A DNA stretch of 64,000 nucleotides from Chelonobacter oris (GCF_000772535.1 NZ_JSUM01000003.1:310001-374000); one strand, 5' to 3'; shown: positions 27,718-38,205, counted from the first letter of the stretch. Made by a program: numbers and translations. Notes: generated by a model from the letters alone, not told the origin.

Positions 27718-28503
27718 ATGAAAATTGCACTGGGAATCGAATATGACGGCAGCCGTTATTTCGGCTGGCAGCGACAACAATCGGTAAAAAGTATACAACA
27801 AGACTTGGAGTTGGCGCTAAGCAAGGTTGCCGCACATGATGTGACGGTTTTTTGTGCCGGTCGTACCGATTCCGGCGTTCATGCGACAGGGCAAGTCGTT
27901 CATTTTGAAACGGATGCCGTGCGCCAACCGCAAGCTTGGACATTAGGCGTCAATGCCAATTTGCCGGCGGATATTAAAGTCAAGTGGGCTATGCCGGTAG
28001 CGCAGACATTTCATGCCCGTTTCAGCGCCACTGCCCGTCGTTATCGTTACCTGATTTATAACAGCCCTTTGCGGCCGGCGATTTTGGTTAACGGATTGAC
28101 ACATTACCATCAAGAGCTGGATCATGAAAAAATGCACCTTGCGGGACAGGCATTATTGGGGGAGTTGGACTTCAGTTCGTTTCGCGCCGCCCAGTGTCAA
28201 TCGAATTCGCCGTGGCGCAATGTACACCACTTGCATGTCAGCCGTTTCGGGCGGTATGTCATGATCGATATTCAGGCTAATGCGTTTGTACACCATATGG
28301 TCAGAAATATTGTCGGCAGTTTGCTTGAGGTCGGAAACGGCAATCACCCGCCTGAATGGATCGGCTGGCTGCAACGGCAAAAAGACCGCACGTTGGCGGC
28401 GGCAACCGCAAAAGCGGCAGGACTGTATTTGGTCGATGTGATTTATCCGCAGGCGTTCGGCTTGCCGAAAACCGCATTAGGTCCGCTTTTTTTAGCTGAT
28501 TGA
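27718..28503 (+). CDS. truA: tRNA pseudouridine(38-40) synthase TruA
   Basis: 261-aa pseudouridine synthase for positions 38-40 of the tRNA anticodon arm. The catalytic Asp51 is in [13 protein letters not shown]. Other family stretches: [16 protein letters not shown] and [13 protein letters not shown]. Upstream DedA and downstream accD/folC recall the E. coli order dedA-truA...accD-folC, which supports all four calls. Confidence 0.96.
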   Translation: MKIALGIEYDGSRYFGWQRQQSVKSIQQDLELALSKVAAHDVTVFCAGRTDSGVHATGQVVHFETDAVRQPQAWTLGVNANLPADIKVKWAMPVAQTFHARFSATARRYRYLIYNSPLRPAILVNGLTHYHQELDHEKMHLAGQALLGELDFSSFRAAQCQSNSPWRNVHHLHVSRFGRYVMIDIQANAFVHHMVRNIVGSLLEVGNGNHPPEWIGWLQRQKDRTLAAATAKAAGLYLVDVIYPQAFGLPKTALGPLFLAD

Positions 28504-28598
28504 GCCGGTGAGTTTTAGAAAAATGTATAAAAAAAGTGATAAATATGGTGTAATATTTGCGATTATCACAACCCATTCATCATCAACAAGGTTAACCA

Positions 28599-29513
28599 AT
28601 GAGCTGGATTGAAAGAATTTTTAGTAAAACCTCAGTGAGCAGCAGTAGCCAAAAGGCCAATGTTCCGGAAGGGATCTGGACCAAATGTACCGCTTGCGAG
28701 CAGGTTTTATATCGTGATGAAGTCGTACGCAATTTGGAAGTATGTCCGAAGTGCGGTCATCATATGCGTATCGATCCGAGAACGCGTTTAGTGCAGTTAC
28801 TGGATGAAAACAGCGCACAAGAACTGGCGGCGGATATTGAACCGGAAGATGTGCTGAAATTTAAAGATTTGAAACGTTATAAAGATCGTCTCACCGCCGC
28901 ACAAAAGCAGACCGGTGAGAAAGATGCGCTGATCGTAATGCAGGGTAAAATTTATGATTTGCCGGTAGTAGTGGCCGCATTCAATTTCAATTTTATGGGC
29001 GGTTCCATGGGATCGGTCGTCGGCGGAAAATTTGTTAAGGCGGCAGAAGCCGCACTTGCCGCCAATTGTCCGTTGATCTGTTTTTCGGCCAGCGGCGGCG
29101 CACGAATGCAGGAAGCGCTGTTTTCGTTGATGCAGATGGCTAAAACCAGCGCCATTCTGGCAAAATTGAAAGAGGCGGGTGTGCCGTATATTTCAGTGTT
29201 GACCGATCCGACCATGGGCGGTGTTTCCGCCAGTTTTGCCATGTTGGGGGACATCAATATTGCCGAACCGAAAGCGTTAATCGGCTTTGCCGGTCCGCGA
29301 GTTATCGAGCAGACCGTGCGTGAAAAATTGCCGGAAGGGTTCCAACGCAGTGAGTTTTTGTTGGAAAAAGGCGCCATCGATATGATTGTCAACCGTTTAG
29401 AAATGCGTAAAACCCTGGCAAGCATTCTCTCCAAATTATGCGGTAAGCCGTCTCCGTTTAAGGAAGCCGAATTCGTAGCGGAAACGGAAGATGCGCGGCA
29501 AACACAAGACTAA
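28599..29513 (+). CDS. accD: Acetyl-CoA carboxylase carboxyltransferase subunit beta
   Basis: 304-aa subunit that, with AccA, transfers CO2 from carboxybiotin to acetyl-CoA, the first step of fatty acid synthesis. The N-terminal zinc ribbon has Cys30, Cys33, Cys49 and Cys52 (CTAC...CPKC). The crotonase-fold core has [12 protein letters not shown] and [12 protein letters not shown]. folC begins 9 nt after its stop. The upstream 95 bp are AT-rich and probably contain its promoter. Confidence 0.97.
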   Translation: MSWIERIFSKTSVSSSSQKANVPEGIWTKCTACEQVLYRDEVVRNLEVCPKCGHHMRIDPRTRLVQLLDENSAQELAADIEPEDVLKFKDLKRYKDRLTAAQKQTGEKDALIVMQGKIYDLPVVVAAFNFNFMGGSMGSVVGGKFVKAAEAALAANCPLICFSASGGARMQEALFSLMQMAKTSAILAKLKEAGVPYISVLTDPTMGGVSASFAMLGDINIAEPKALIGFAGPRVIEQTVREKLPEGFQRSEFLLEKGAIDMIVNRLEMRKTLASILSKLCGKPSPFKEAEFVAETEDARQTQD

Positions 29514-29522
29514 TCGATTATT

Positions 29523-30854
29523 ATGACAACACTACAAGCCACCTCTCCGTTGGAGAAGTGGCTTTGCTATATAGAGCAAAGCCACAGCAAAATAATTGAT
29601 ATGGGGCTGGATCGGGTTAAGCGAGTTGCGCAACATCTGGATTTGCTGAGACCTGCACCTTTCGTGATCACCGTCGGCGGCACCAACGGCAAGGGTACGA
29701 CCTGCCGTTTACTGGAAATGTTATTGTTGAATGCCGGTTATCGGGTTGGGGTTTATTCTTCACCGCACTTACTGCGTTATAACGAACGTGTGCGGATTCA
29801 GGGGCGGGAATTACCTGATCAGCAGCATACCGCGGCGTTTTATTTTCTGGAACAACACAAAACCGAATCCTTGAGTTATTTTGAATTCAGCACCTTATCG
29901 GCGCTTTATCTGTTTAAACAGGCCGAATTGGACATTGTGATTCTGGAAGTCGGTCTGGGCGGACGTTTGGACGCAACCAATATCGTTGATGCCGATATCA
30001 GCGTGATTACCTCAATCGATATCGATCATGTCGATTATCTGGGCGATAACCTAGAACAAATCGGGTATGAAAAAGCCGGTATTTTCCGTTCGCAGAAAAC
30101 GGCGGTGATTGGTGAACCCGATTTGCCGCAATCTGTAGGGCAATATGCACGGCAAATCGGTAGCCCGTTGTTTTGCCTCGGAAAAGAATGGTCATACCGT
30201 CAAACAGGGCAGACTTGGCAGTGGCAGAGCGAAACGGTTCTCCGGCAGCAGTTGCCGTTGCCGCAAATTCCGTTAGCCAATGCGGCAACCGCACTTGCGG
30301 TTTGTTGTTGTTTACCGTTTCAGATTACGCCGGACAATATTGTCGAAACCTTGTCGCAAGTAGAACTCAGCGGGCGTTTTCAGACGATAAATACCGAACA
30401 GCGGCAAAAACTGGCACACGATTGGCGATTAAACGAATCGAATCTGCCGCAGATTATCGTCGATGTCGGCCATAATCCACATGCAGCCCGTTATTTAGCG
30501 CAGAAATTAAACCAATTTAAGTTACAACGTAACGTGAAAATCACCGCTGTATTTGCGATGTTGAAGGATAAAGATGCCGTCCATGTGGTTGAGCCGCTAT
30601 CCGACTTGATTGAGCAATGGATTTTTGCTTCATTGACCGGTTATCGCGGACAAAGTGCGGTCGAATTGCAGGCGGCAGTGCAGCCGTATTTAGCGCCCGA
30701 ATGTCAATTGAAAACGCAAACCGCCGACAGTGTGACTGACGGGGTAAGAACCGCACTTCAAACCATGTCTGCCGACGAATTGTTGTTGATTTTCGGCTCG
30801 TTTTTTACCGTGGCCGAATTTTTGGCATTACTACAGCCAAAAAGTGCGGTCTAA
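29523..30854 (+). CDS. folC: Bifunctional dihydrofolate synthase/folylpolyglutamate synthase
   Basis: 443-aa Mur-ligase-family enzyme that adds Glu to dihydropteroate and extends the folate polyglutamate tail. P-loop VGGTNGKGTTC (about 51-61); ISTIDIDHVDYLG-type motif (VITSIDIDHVDYLGD) near 160; the Mur ligase glutamate-binding C-terminal domain with VDVGHNPHAARY. Follows accD by 9 nt, so the two are co-transcribed. Its last codons contain a USS. Confidence 0.96.
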   Translation: MTTLQATSPLEKWLCYIEQSHSKIIDMGLDRVKRVAQHLDLLRPAPFVITVGGTNGKGTTCRLLEMLLLNAGYRVGVYSSPHLLRYNERVRIQGRELPDQQHTAAFYFLEQHKTESLSYFEFSTLSALYLFKQAELDIVILEVGLGGRLDATNIVDADISVITSIDIDHVDYLGDNLEQIGYEKAGIFRSQKTAVIGEPDLPQSVGQYARQIGSPLFCLGKEWSYRQTGQTWQWQSETVLRQQLPLPQIPLANAATALAVCCCLPFQITPDNIVETLSQVELSGRFQTINTEQRQKLAHDWRLNESNLPQIIVDVGHNPHAARYLAQKLNQFKLQRNVKITAVFAMLKDKDAVHVVEPLSDLIEQWIFASLTGYRGQSAVELQAAVQPYLAPECQLKTQTADSVTDGVRTALQTMSADELLLIFGSFFTVAEFLALLQPKSAV

Positions 30855-30934
30855 GTCGTAAAACAGGATAAAAAACTGGCTGTATAAAACGAAAACAGGT
30901 AGGATAAAGTCAGATTTGTGACAGAAAGTGTGGA

Positions 30935-31498
30935 ATGAAAATGAACGGATTTTTTTATTGGACGTACGATAATACGGCGGATTGTCTGATGCTGTGTTCT
31001 GAAACGACCAATCGGAAAATCCGTACGGCATTGCAAGGCAGTATGCTGAATCCAAGCGCTTATGCGGCTACTGAATGTGAAGCCGATGAGTTCATATTTT
31101 ATACGCAGATTGAAGAATTGATCGAACACTGTGATTTAATTATGCCGCAACAGCGAGAATTGCTTGCCTATACCGCTGTGGCGGCTCGTACCTTTTTATT
31201 GCCGACACAGCCGAAAAGTTGGTTTTTTGAAACCACCGAATCAGACGGTCCCCATGCGGCACAACCGTATCCCTATCTGGTGCAGACTCGGCTCAAACAA
31301 ACGCAGCAGGTCATTTCATTATTGTCGTTTGCCGGTGATGATACGGTTGCGGACTGCCTGTTATTGGAAGAAGAATTGAATTTGCCCGGTTTGCAGTTGA
31401 AATTCGGCCAACCGTTGCGCATTTTCGTGAACCGATTGCAGTATTTGGCGGCCGCCGACTATGCCTCAGAACCGTATTGGCAACAACAAAGTGCTTGA
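30935..31498 (+). CDS. zapC: Cell division protein ZapC
   Basis: 187-aa cytoplasmic protein that I match to E. coli ZapC (YcbW), an FtsZ-bundling protein at the division ring. Shared features are the N-terminal FYWTYD...DCLML pattern, LNPSAY, the block LVALVAIRYL-like TAVAARTFL, and the distinctive PKSWFF. Identity overall is modest, so the name rests on a few motifs and length. ATG 30941 is an equally likely start (GGA at 30932-30934 fits it better). Lies between folC and rnm. Confidence 0.75.
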   Translation: MKMNGFFYWTYDNTADCLMLCSETTNRKIRTALQGSMLNPSAYAATECEADEFIFYTQIEELIEHCDLIMPQQRELLAYTAVAARTFLLPTQPKSWFFETTESDGPHAAQPYPYLVQTRLKQTQQVISLLSFAGDDTVADCLLLEEELNLPGLQLKFGQPLRIFVNRLQYLAAADYASEPYWQQQSA

Positions 31499-31557
31499 TA
31501 ATCTTCTTAAAAAATCATACCTTATTTCCCCACTTGACCACGAATTGAGAAAATTTG

Positions 31558-32430
31558 ATGCAACCACAACCAACCCCGCCGACCTTACAATTTGATCTGC
31601 ATAGCCACAGTAATGCCTCCGACGGGATATTAACGCCCGCAGAAGTGGTTGCTAGAGCGGCGGAAAAAGGCGTTAATGTCTTGGCATTGACGGATCATGA
31701 TACGGTCGGCGGCTTGGATCAAGCCCGGCAAGCCGCAGCGCAATGCGGCATTACGCTGGTCAATGGTGTCGAAATTTCAACGTTATGGCAAAATCGGGGA
31801 ATTCATATCGTCGGCTTAGGCTTTGATCACCAACATCCGTCCATGACCGCACTTTTAGCACAGCAAGCCGAATTGCGGCAGTACAGGGCGTTGGAAATCG
31901 GTGCTAAGCTGGAAAAGTGCGGTGTGGAAAATGCTTATTTGGGGGCGAAATCGTTGGCGGCAGGTGAAGTCACTCGCGCGCATTACGCCCGTTATCTGGT
32001 GCAAATCGGCAAAGTAAAAAACGATACTCAGGCATTCAAGCGCTATTTGGGACAAGGGAAACCGGCCTACGTTGCCGCGCAATGGTGTGATATTGAAACG
32101 GCCAATCGGGTCATCCGTGAGGCCGGCGGGTTATCGGTTTGTGCCCACCCGTTGCGCTATCCGTTAACTCGAAAATGGCTGAATCGTCTGTTGAGTGATT
32201 TTTGCTGCTGGGGGGGCGATGCGGTGGAAGTGGCGCACAGCGGACAATCACCGGATCAACGCTATACTTTAGCAAAATTGGTTGATGAAATGGGCTTGTA
32301 TGCGTCCGCCGGATCTGATTTCCATTATCCTTGCGGCTGGATAGAACTGGGCAAAAATCTTTGGCTGCCGACGGTTTCCAAACCGATTTGGCAAGCCGAG
32401 CCGCTTTCCGATATCATCACATCAGATTGA
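31558..32430 (+). CDS. rnm: 5'-3' exoribonuclease RNase AM (PHP domain)
   Basis: 290-aa PHP-domain phosphoesterase, orthologue of E. coli YciV/TrpH (RNase AM), which trims 5' ends of 5S and other rRNAs and acts on pAp-like substrates. Metal ligands are visible in FDLHSHSNASDG, LALTDHDTVGG, CAHPLRYP and AGSDFHYP. ATG 31558 directly follows a TTG in frame; I take the ATG. A hairpin at 32435-32478 follows the stop. Confidence 0.88.
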   Translation: MQPQPTPPTLQFDLHSHSNASDGILTPAEVVARAAEKGVNVLALTDHDTVGGLDQARQAAAQCGITLVNGVEISTLWQNRGIHIVGLGFDHQHPSMTALLAQQAELRQYRALEIGAKLEKCGVENAYLGAKSLAAGEVTRAHYARYLVQIGKVKNDTQAFKRYLGQGKPAYVAAQWCDIETANRVIREAGGLSVCAHPLRYPLTRKWLNRLLSDFCCWGGDAVEVAHSGQSPDQRYTLAKLVDEMGLYASAGSDFHYPCGWIELGKNLWLPTVSKPIWQAEPLSDIITSD

Positions 32431-32434
32431 CGGT

Positions 32435-32478
32435 AGGGTGAAACATAAGCCGTCAATTTGCGGCTTACGTTTCACCTT
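32435..32478. repeat. Long imperfect inverted repeat between rnm and rpmJ2
   Basis: GGTGAAACATAAGCCG (32437-32452) pairs with CGGCTTACGTTTCACC (32461-32476) with a single A-C mismatch and an 8-nt loop. No T-tract follows, so it is not a classical terminator, but it separates convergent genes. It looks like a small dispersed palindromic element; I saw no second copy in the window. Confidence 0.65.
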
Positions 32479-32483
32479 GCCTG

Positions 32484-32627
32484 TCAGCGTCTTTTCTTTG
32501 CGCAGCCCTGTTTGGCTTTAAAGCGCGGATTTTCTTTGCAAATGACATAAACCACCCCGTGGCGGCGTACGATTTTGCAGCCTTGGTGGCGGGTTTTGGC
32601 ACTTTTTAATGACGATAATACTTGCAT
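32484..32627 (-). CDS. rpmJ2: Alternative ribosomal protein bL36 (type B, YkgO)
   Basis: Small gene of 47 codons, found by reading the strand. The product starts [20 protein letters not shown], continues with [18 protein letters not shown] and ends CAKKRR. This is the zinc-independent L36 paralogue: Cys17 and Cys30 are present, but the zinc ligand set of ordinary L36 is incomplete. A strong SD (AAGGAGA) overlaps the rpmE2 stop codon and the ATG is 9 nt after that stop, so the two are one operon. These paralogues replace the zinc-binding forms to release zinc in scarcity. Confidence 0.93.
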   Translation of the reverse strand: MQVLSSLKSAKTRHQGCKIVRRHGVVYVICKENPRFKAKQGCAKKRR

Positions 32628-32636
32628 ATTGTCTCC

Positions 32637-32900
32637 TTATCGGCTTTTCAGCCCGAATTTTGCAAAACGGTTGGTGAAATCACTGACACGCCCTTCTGTT
32701 GCCAACTGACGCGTTTTGCCGGTGTAATACGGGTGCGATGCCGAGGAGGTATCACACATGAAGACCGGATATTCATTGCCGTCCTGCCACTTCATTGTGC
32801 CGTTGGTGCGGGCGCAAGATCGGATCAAAAAGCCGGTTTTGGCGTTGGAATCATAGAATAAAACGGTACGATAATTTTCCGGGTGAATATTTTTTTTCAT
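32637..32900 (-). CDS. rpmE2: Alternative ribosomal protein bL31 (type B, YkgM)
   Basis: 87-aa L31 of the type lacking the zinc-binding CxxC: the N-terminus is [17 protein letters not shown], and the body has [13 protein letters not shown] and [10 protein letters not shown], as in YkgM. It substitutes for the zinc form of L31 in the 50S subunit when zinc is scarce. First gene of rpmE2-rpmJ2. A perfect 19-bp Fur-family palindrome sits on its promoter. Confidence 0.95.
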   Translation of the reverse strand: MKKNIHPENYRTVLFYDSNAKTGFLIRSCARTNGTMKWQDGNEYPVFMCDTSSASHPYYTGKTRQLATEGRVSDFTNRFAKFGLKSR

Positions 32901-32954
32901 AGTTTAACCTTACCTGTTAGGGGGAATCAAAAATAAGGTATAGCATAATATATG

Positions 32955-32973
32955 ATTGATAATAATTATCAAT
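32955..32973 (-). promoter_or_regulatory. Perfect 19-bp Fur-family operator over the rpmE2-rpmJ2 promoter
   Basis: ATTGATAAT-A-ATTATCAAT is a perfect palindrome. Its core TGATAATNATTATCA is the 7-1-7 Fur box. On the minus strand TTGATA within it can serve as a -35, with TATTAT 16 nt further as the -10, so a bound repressor would block the promoter. In enterobacteria these genes are under Zur, whose usual box looks different; which regulator binds here is open. Confidence 0.8.
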
Positions 32974-33034
32974 AGCAAAACAGAAAAAACCACACTTTTT
33001 TATTCTAAATGAGAAAGGGTTGAGACTCGGCAAC

Positions 33035-33058
33035 AAAAAAGGCGGAAATTCCGCCTTT
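33035..33058 (-). terminator. Rho-independent terminator of the HI1051-type ABC gene
   Basis: On the minus strand AAAGGCGGA pairs with TCCGCCTTT and is followed by TTTTTT. It lies 21 bp beyond the stop codon. Confidence 0.85.
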
Positions 33059-33078
33059 AAATCGGGTATTAAAATTTG

Positions 33079-34923
33079 TTAATCATGGTTGTCTTCCGCC
33101 AGAAAACCGCCGCTTTGATGCGACCAGAGTTTGGCATAGACACCGTTTAGCGCCAGTAATTGCTGATGTGTGCCTTGCTCGACGATTTGTCCTTTATCCA
33201 TCACGATCAGGCGATCCATGGCGGCGATGGTGGAAAGCCGATGGGCAATGGCAATCACGGTTTTATTTGCCATCAGTTTTTCCAAATTTTCCTGAATGGC
33301 AATTTCCACTTCGGAATCCAGCGCACTGGTGGCTTCATCCAACAGCAGGATCGGCGCATCTTTTAGCATCACCCGGGCAATGGCGATTCGTTGGCGTTGA
33401 CCGCCGGAAAGTTTCACGCCGCGTTCGCCGACATGGGCATCGTAACCGGTGCGACCATGCGAATCGTGCAAGTGCGGTATGAACTGATCGGCCGCCGCTT
33501 GTTCGGCGGCTTTTAAGACCGCACTTTCGTCGACATTCGGGCGGCCGTAGACAATGTTTTCACGCACTGATCGGTGCAGCAGCGAAGTGTCCTGAGTCAC
33601 CAAGCCGATTTGCGCACGCAGGCTCTCTTGGGTGACATCTTGGATATTTTGCCCGTCAATCAGAATCTGTCCGTTATTGATGTCGTAGAAGCGTAACAGC
33701 AGATTGGTTAAGGTTGATTTTCCCGCACCGGAACGTCCGACCAGTCCGACCTTTTCCCCCGGTTTGATATGCAGATTGAAGTCTTTCAACAAAGTGCGGT
33801 TTTCGTCATAATTGAAATCGACATGCTTAAATTGTATATCCCCGCCGCTAACGATTAACGGTTTAGCATCTTGGCTGTCGACGACGGTATGCGGTTTGGA
33901 AAGGGTACTCATGCCGTCTTGCACTGTACCGATATTTTCAAACAGGCGTGCCGATTCCCACATCATCCAGTGCGACAAGCCGTTGACCCGCAATGCCATC
34001 GCCGTCGCCGCAGCAATGACACCGACATTGATCTGTCCCTGCATCCATAACCAAATGCCTAATCCGGCAGTTGAAGCCGCAAGCAGGGTATTCAAAATAT
34101 GGTTGCAGATTTCCAATTGCGTGACCAAGCGCATTTGCGCATGCACGGTATACATGAATTCCTGCATTGATGATTTGGCATAGTTGGATTCTCGTGTGCC
34201 GTGCGAAAACAGTTTCACTGTAGTGATATTGGCGTAAGCATCGGTGATCCGTCCGGTCATTAGCGAGCGGGCATCCGCCTGTTTGCTGGCGGTATCCGCC
34301 AGTTTCGGCACGAAATAGAACATCATGCCGAAGAAAAAGAACAACCAGCCTAAAAACGGGACTAACAGCCAGCCGTCAAACTGAACCAAAATGATGCCCG
34401 AAGAGATAAAATAGACGGCGACATAAACCACCATATCGGCACAGGTCATCACCGTATCACGCACGGCAAGTGCGGTTTGCATCACCTTGGCGGAAACCCG
34501 TCCGGCAAATTCATCTTGATAGAACGACAGACTTTGACCGAGCATCAAACGGTGGAAATTCCAACGCAGCCGCATTGGAAATACGCCCTGTAAGGTTTGA
34601 AAACGGATACTGCACAACAACCATAACCAAATCGGGCTAACGACCAGCAGTAGCGCAATCCACATTAAGCTGTCGCTTTTGGCGGTCAGCAGTTCCGAAG
34701 GGGAAAATTCCGTCAGCCAATCGACAATCGACCCCATGATTTTAAACAGCAGCGCCTCAAAAATCCCCATGCCGACGTTAAAAATCATCAGCGCAAACAG
34801 CCAACCGCGCAGACCGCCCAAACCGGACCAGATAAAGCTGAACAGGGTGTTTTTCGGGGTTGTCGGCGCATCGTCCGGATAAGGATTAATCCGGGCTTCG
34901 AACCATTCAAACAGTTTTTTCAT
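33079..34923 (-). CDS. ABC transporter, fused permease and ATPase (HI1051 type)
   Basis: 614-aa type IV ABC exporter half-molecule. Six TM helices lie in residues about 30-330; the ATPase follows with GRSGAGKST (Walker A, near 400), LSGGQRQRIAIAR (signature) and ILLLDEATSALD (Walker B). It resembles H. influenzae HI1051, with a substrate that is not established, and more distantly MsbA/MdlB lipid or drug exporters. It is followed downstream by its own terminator and preceded, 16 nt away, by ttcA on the same strand, so the two share an mRNA. Confidence 0.9.
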   Translation of the reverse strand: MKKLFEWFEARINPYPDDAPTTPKNTLFSFIWSGLGGLRGWLFALMIFNVGMGIFEALLFKIMGSIVDWLTEFSPSELLTAKSDSLMWIALLLVVSPIWLWLLCSIRFQTLQGVFPMRLRWNFHRLMLGQSLSFYQDEFAGRVSAKVMQTALAVRDTVMTCADMVVYVAVYFISSGIILVQFDGWLLVPFLGWLFFFFGMMFYFVPKLADTASKQADARSLMTGRITDAYANITTVKLFSHGTRESNYAKSSMQEFMYTVHAQMRLVTQLEICNHILNTLLAASTAGLGIWLWMQGQINVGVIAAATAMALRVNGLSHWMMWESARLFENIGTVQDGMSTLSKPHTVVDSQDAKPLIVSGGDIQFKHVDFNYDENRTLLKDFNLHIKPGEKVGLVGRSGAGKSTLTNLLLRFYDINNGQILIDGQNIQDVTQESLRAQIGLVTQDTSLLHRSVRENIVYGRPNVDESAVLKAAEQAAADQFIPHLHDSHGRTGYDAHVGERGVKLSGGQRQRIAIARVMLKDAPILLLDEATSALDSEVEIAIQENLEKLMANKTVIAIAHRLSTIAAMDRLIVMDKGQIVEQGTHQQLLALNGVYAKLWSHQSGGFLAEDNHD

Positions 34924-34939
34924 CGCATAACATCCTTAA

Positions 34940-35896
34940 TCAATTGACTTCTTTAAAGCGAATCAATTGCGCTTGTGTAAATTCGGGCGATTCGTCTTCA
35001 TCATCTTGCCGGTGAAGCGGCGTCAGATCTTCTTTATCAAACGCAATATCACCTTCAATGCCCGGAATGATTTGCCCGCGGCGAATACGTTTAAAATCGA
35101 ATAATGTCGGATCGCACAAGTGTGACGGTGTCACATTTTGTAGCGCACTGAACATGGTTTCAATCCGTCCCGGATATTGACGATCCCACGTTTGCAGCAT
35201 CTCTTTCACTACCTGCCGCTGCAAATTCGGCTGTGAACCGCACAGATTACACGGAATAATCGGGAATTGCTTGGCAACGGCATATTTTTCAATATCTTTT
35301 TCTTTGCAATATGCCAACGGGCGAATCACGATTTGTTTGCCGTCGTCGCTAATCAGTTTCGGCGGCATACTTTTCAGTTTCCCGCCGTAGAACATGTTTA
35401 AAAACAGCGTTTCCAACATATCGTCACGGTGATGCCCCAACGCAATTTTGGTTGCGCCCAGTTCGGTTGCCGTGCGGTATAAAATCCCGCGCCGCAGGCG
35501 GGAGCAAAGCGAGCAAGTGGTTTTGCCTTCCGGAATTTTCTCTTTCACAATGCCGTAGGTGTTTTCTTCCACGATTTTGTATTCGATCCCTAAGCCGTTT
35601 AAATAGTTCGGTAGTACATCTTCGGGAAAACCCGGCTGTTTTTGATCCAGATTGACCGCCACAATATCAAAATGAATCGGAGCGCTTAGTTTTAAATTCA
35701 GCAGAATATCCAGCAGGGTGTAACTGTCTTTGCCGCCGGAGAGGCAAACCATCACCTTATCGCCTTCTTCAATCATCTTGAAATCGGCAATCGCATTGCC
35801 GACATTGCGACGCAGACGCTTATGCAGTTTGTTTAAATTATAGGTTTGTTTTTTCGTTAATTGGGCTTGTTCAGCCGTTTTGTCAGTTGTTTTCAT
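34940..35896 (-). CDS. ttcA: tRNA 2-thiocytidine(32) synthetase TtcA
   Basis: 318-aa ATP-dependent thiolase. The PP-loop SGGKDS is at residues 53-58. Fe-S ligands are Cys128 and Cys131 (CSLC) and Cys in [10 protein letters not shown] near 220. It makes s2C32 in some tRNAs using a 4Fe-4S cluster. The upstream 197 bp, shared with divergent mukF, contain two USS and presumably both promoters. Confidence 0.96.
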   Translation of the reverse strand: MKTTDKTAEQAQLTKKQTYNLNKLHKRLRRNVGNAIADFKMIEEGDKVMVCLSGGKDSYTLLDILLNLKLSAPIHFDIVAVNLDQKQPGFPEDVLPNYLNGLGIEYKIVEENTYGIVKEKIPEGKTTCSLCSRLRRGILYRTATELGATKIALGHHRDDMLETLFLNMFYGGKLKSMPPKLISDDGKQIVIRPLAYCKEKDIEKYAVAKQFPIIPCNLCGSQPNLQRQVVKEMLQTWDRQYPGRIETMFSALQNVTPSHLCDPTLFDFKRIRRGQIIPGIEGDIAFDKEDLTPLHRQDDEDESPEFTQAQLIRFKEVN

Positions 35897-36093
35897 GATT
35901 CGTTAAAAGTGCGGTTTTGCAAGTAAAAATCAGCGCATAGGATACTGGCTAACGGGCGGAAATGCTACTTTTTTATCGGTAATCCGCTGAAGACCGCACT
36001 TGGCGAAATACCTTTTAAGCTGTCAGCCCGAGAATTTTCGTGTACAATAACCTACTTTAATTTATACGGCTTTCTGACATTTTGAGTACACCC

Positions 36094-37419
36094 ATGACTG
36101 AAACGGTACAAACAATTCCGGAATTGGTGAATTGGACGAAACAGCGTGAATTCTCGCTTAATTTGCCTACCGAGCGGTTAGCTTTTTTGCTGACGATTGC
36201 GATCTACAATAATGAACGAATTGACGGCGAGATGATCGAGCATGATCTGGTCGATATGTTTCGTTTGGTGTCCAATGAATTCGGACTGGCGGAAGAAACC
36301 CTGCAACAACGCGCCAACAATGCGATTAACGAACTGGTGAAACAGCGTTTTTTAAATCGCTTCAGCAGTGAATTCACCGAAGGGATTTCGATTTACCGTC
36401 TGACGCCGCTGGGTGTCGGCGTTTCCGATTACTATATCCGCCAGCGTGAATTTTCTGCATTGCGCCTGTCGGTGCAGCTTTCAATCGTGGCTGATGAAAT
36501 TCAGCGCGCATCTTCTGCGGCGGAAGAGGACGGGGACGATCACCATTGGCGGCGCAATGTGTATGCACCGTTAAAATATTCGGTCGCCGAAATTTTTGAC
36601 AGCATCGATTTATCGCAGCGGATCATGGACGAAAATCAACAAGGCATCAAAGAGCAGATTGCCGATTTGTTGACCAAAGACTGGCAGGCGGCGCTTATCA
36701 GTTGTGAGCAGTTGCTGGACGAAACGTCGGGCAATCTGCGCGAGTTGCAAGATACCCTTAACGCCGCCGGTGATAAACTGCAAGCACAGTTGTTACGGAT
36801 TCAGGATTGTATTATCGGCCGTGCCGAACTGGATTTTGTCGATCAACTGCTCGTTAATCTGCAAGCCAAACTGGACAGAATCATCAGCTGGGGGCAGCAG
36901 GCGATTGACCTGTGGATCGGCTATGACCGCCATGTACACAAGTTTATTCGTACCGCAATCGATATGGACAAAAACCGAGTCTTTTCCCGCCGTTTACGCC
37001 AATCGATTCACCACTATTTTGATGCCCCTTGGTATTTGTGGACGACACAGGCCGAGCGGTTGGTCGATCTGCGTGATGAAGAGCTGGCATTGAGCGATGA
37101 AGATGCATTGGGCGAACTGCCGGACGAGCTGCAATACGAATCCTTATCCGATTTGCACGAACAGATTGTCGAACAGATGCAAACCCTACTGATTGCCTAC
37201 CGTGAGCAGAATCAACCGATTGACTTAAGTCAAATTCTGCGCCAACAGCTTGAACAGTATCCGCTTTCCCGCCATTTTGATGTGGCAAGGATTATTGTCG
37301 ATCAAGCGGTACGTTTGGGCATGGCAAACAGCGATTTCAGCGCGCGTTATCCGCAGTGGCAGGAAATCAACCGACACGGTGCCGAAGTGCAGGCACACGT
37401 GATAGACCAATATAAATAA
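36094..37419 (+). CDS. mukF: Chromosome partition protein MukF (kleisin)
   Basis: 441-aa kleisin of the MukBEF condensin (E. coli 440). N-terminal winged helix ([37 protein letters not shown]), helical middle with [22 protein letters not shown] and [35 protein letters not shown], and a C-terminal winged helix ([21 protein letters not shown]). I took ATG 36094, giving [12 protein letters not shown] like other MukF; the frame also has a TTG at 36082. First gene of mukFEB; the smtA/cmoM gene that precedes it in E. coli is absent here. Confidence 0.96.
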   Translation: MTETVQTIPELVNWTKQREFSLNLPTERLAFLLTIAIYNNERIDGEMIEHDLVDMFRLVSNEFGLAEETLQQRANNAINELVKQRFLNRFSSEFTEGISIYRLTPLGVGVSDYYIRQREFSALRLSVQLSIVADEIQRASSAAEEDGDDHHWRRNVYAPLKYSVAEIFDSIDLSQRIMDENQQGIKEQIADLLTKDWQAALISCEQLLDETSGNLRELQDTLNAAGDKLQAQLLRIQDCIIGRAELDFVDQLLVNLQAKLDRIISWGQQAIDLWIGYDRHVHKFIRTAIDMDKNRVFSRRLRQSIHHYFDAPWYLWTTQAERLVDLRDEELALSDEDALGELPDELQYESLSDLHEQIVEQMQTLLIAYREQNQPIDLSQILRQQLEQYPLSRHFDVARIIVDQAVRLGMANSDFSARYPQWQEINRHGAEVQAHVIDQYK

Positions 37420-37437
37420 CTTAACCGAAACGAAAAA

Positions 37438-38205
37438 ATGATGACCGAAACTTTTTCCCCTGATGTCATGCCCGCCAAATTGGCGACGGCAATTGCCAAT
37501 CCGTTATTTCCGAATGTGGACAGTCAACTGCGTGCCGGTAAACATATCAGCATCGATGAGTTGGATAATCATGCCTTTTTGATGGATTTCCAATATGAAT
37601 TGGAAGCCTTTTACCGCCGCTATAATGTCGAACTGATTCGTGCGCCGGAAGGCTTTTTCTATCTGCGTCCGAAATCCAGCACTTTAATCGGGCGCAGCGT
37701 ATTGTCCGAGCTGGAAATGCTGGTCGGCAAAGTGCTGTGCTATCTCTATTTAAGCCCGGAACGCTTGGCGCAGCAAGGCATTTTCAGCAGTGAAGAAGTC
37801 TATGACGAGCTGCTGAATCTGGCAGATGAAGGGAAATTGCTGAAAGCGGTCAATCAGCGCTCTTCCGGTTCCGACTTGGATAAACAAAAACTGGCGGAAA
37901 AAATGCGGGCGGCGTTAAACCGCCTGCGCCGTTTGGGCATGATTACCACCGTCGGCGATCAATTCAGCGGAAAATTCGTCATTTCCGAATCGGTATTCCG
38001 TTTTGGCGCCGAAGTGCGGTCGGGCGATGATCCGTTGGAGGCGCAATTACGTCTGATTCGTGACGGCGAAGCGGCAAATGCACAATCTTTAAAAGAAGAG
38101 AAGCAAGCGGCAAAAACCGCACTTGCGGCATCGCTTGAACCGCAGCAATCAGGTGTAGGCGATGAGGACGACATTGAAAATGATGATCAGGGAGAGCGTG
38201 AATAA
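37438..38205 (+). CDS. mukE: Chromosome partition protein MukE
   Basis: 255-aa winged-helix KITE subunit that bridges MukF. The typical block [19 protein letters not shown] and [13 protein letters not shown] begin the protein, with the central [17 protein letters not shown] and NRLRRLGMI. Acidic C-terminal tail. A start at the second Met (37441) is possible. Its stop overlaps the mukB start by one base (TAATG). Confidence 0.96.
   Translation: MMTETFSPDVMPAKLATAIANPLFPNVDSQLRAGKHISIDELDNHAFLMDFQYELEAFYRRYNVELIRAPEGFFYLRPKSSTLIGRSVLSELEMLVGKVLCYLYLSPERLAQQGIFSSEEVYDELLNLADEGKLLKAVNQRSSGSDLDKQKLAEKMRAALNRLRRLGMITTVGDQFSGKFVISESVFRFGAEVRSGDDPLEAQLRLIRDGEAANAQSLKEEKQAAKTALAASLEPQQSGVGDEDDIENDDQGERE

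Noticed and set aside
33079..34923. MsbA lipid A flippase
   Set aside because: Length, N-terminal extension and motif context fit the HI1051-type exporter; essential MsbA is normally next to lpxK, which is absent here.
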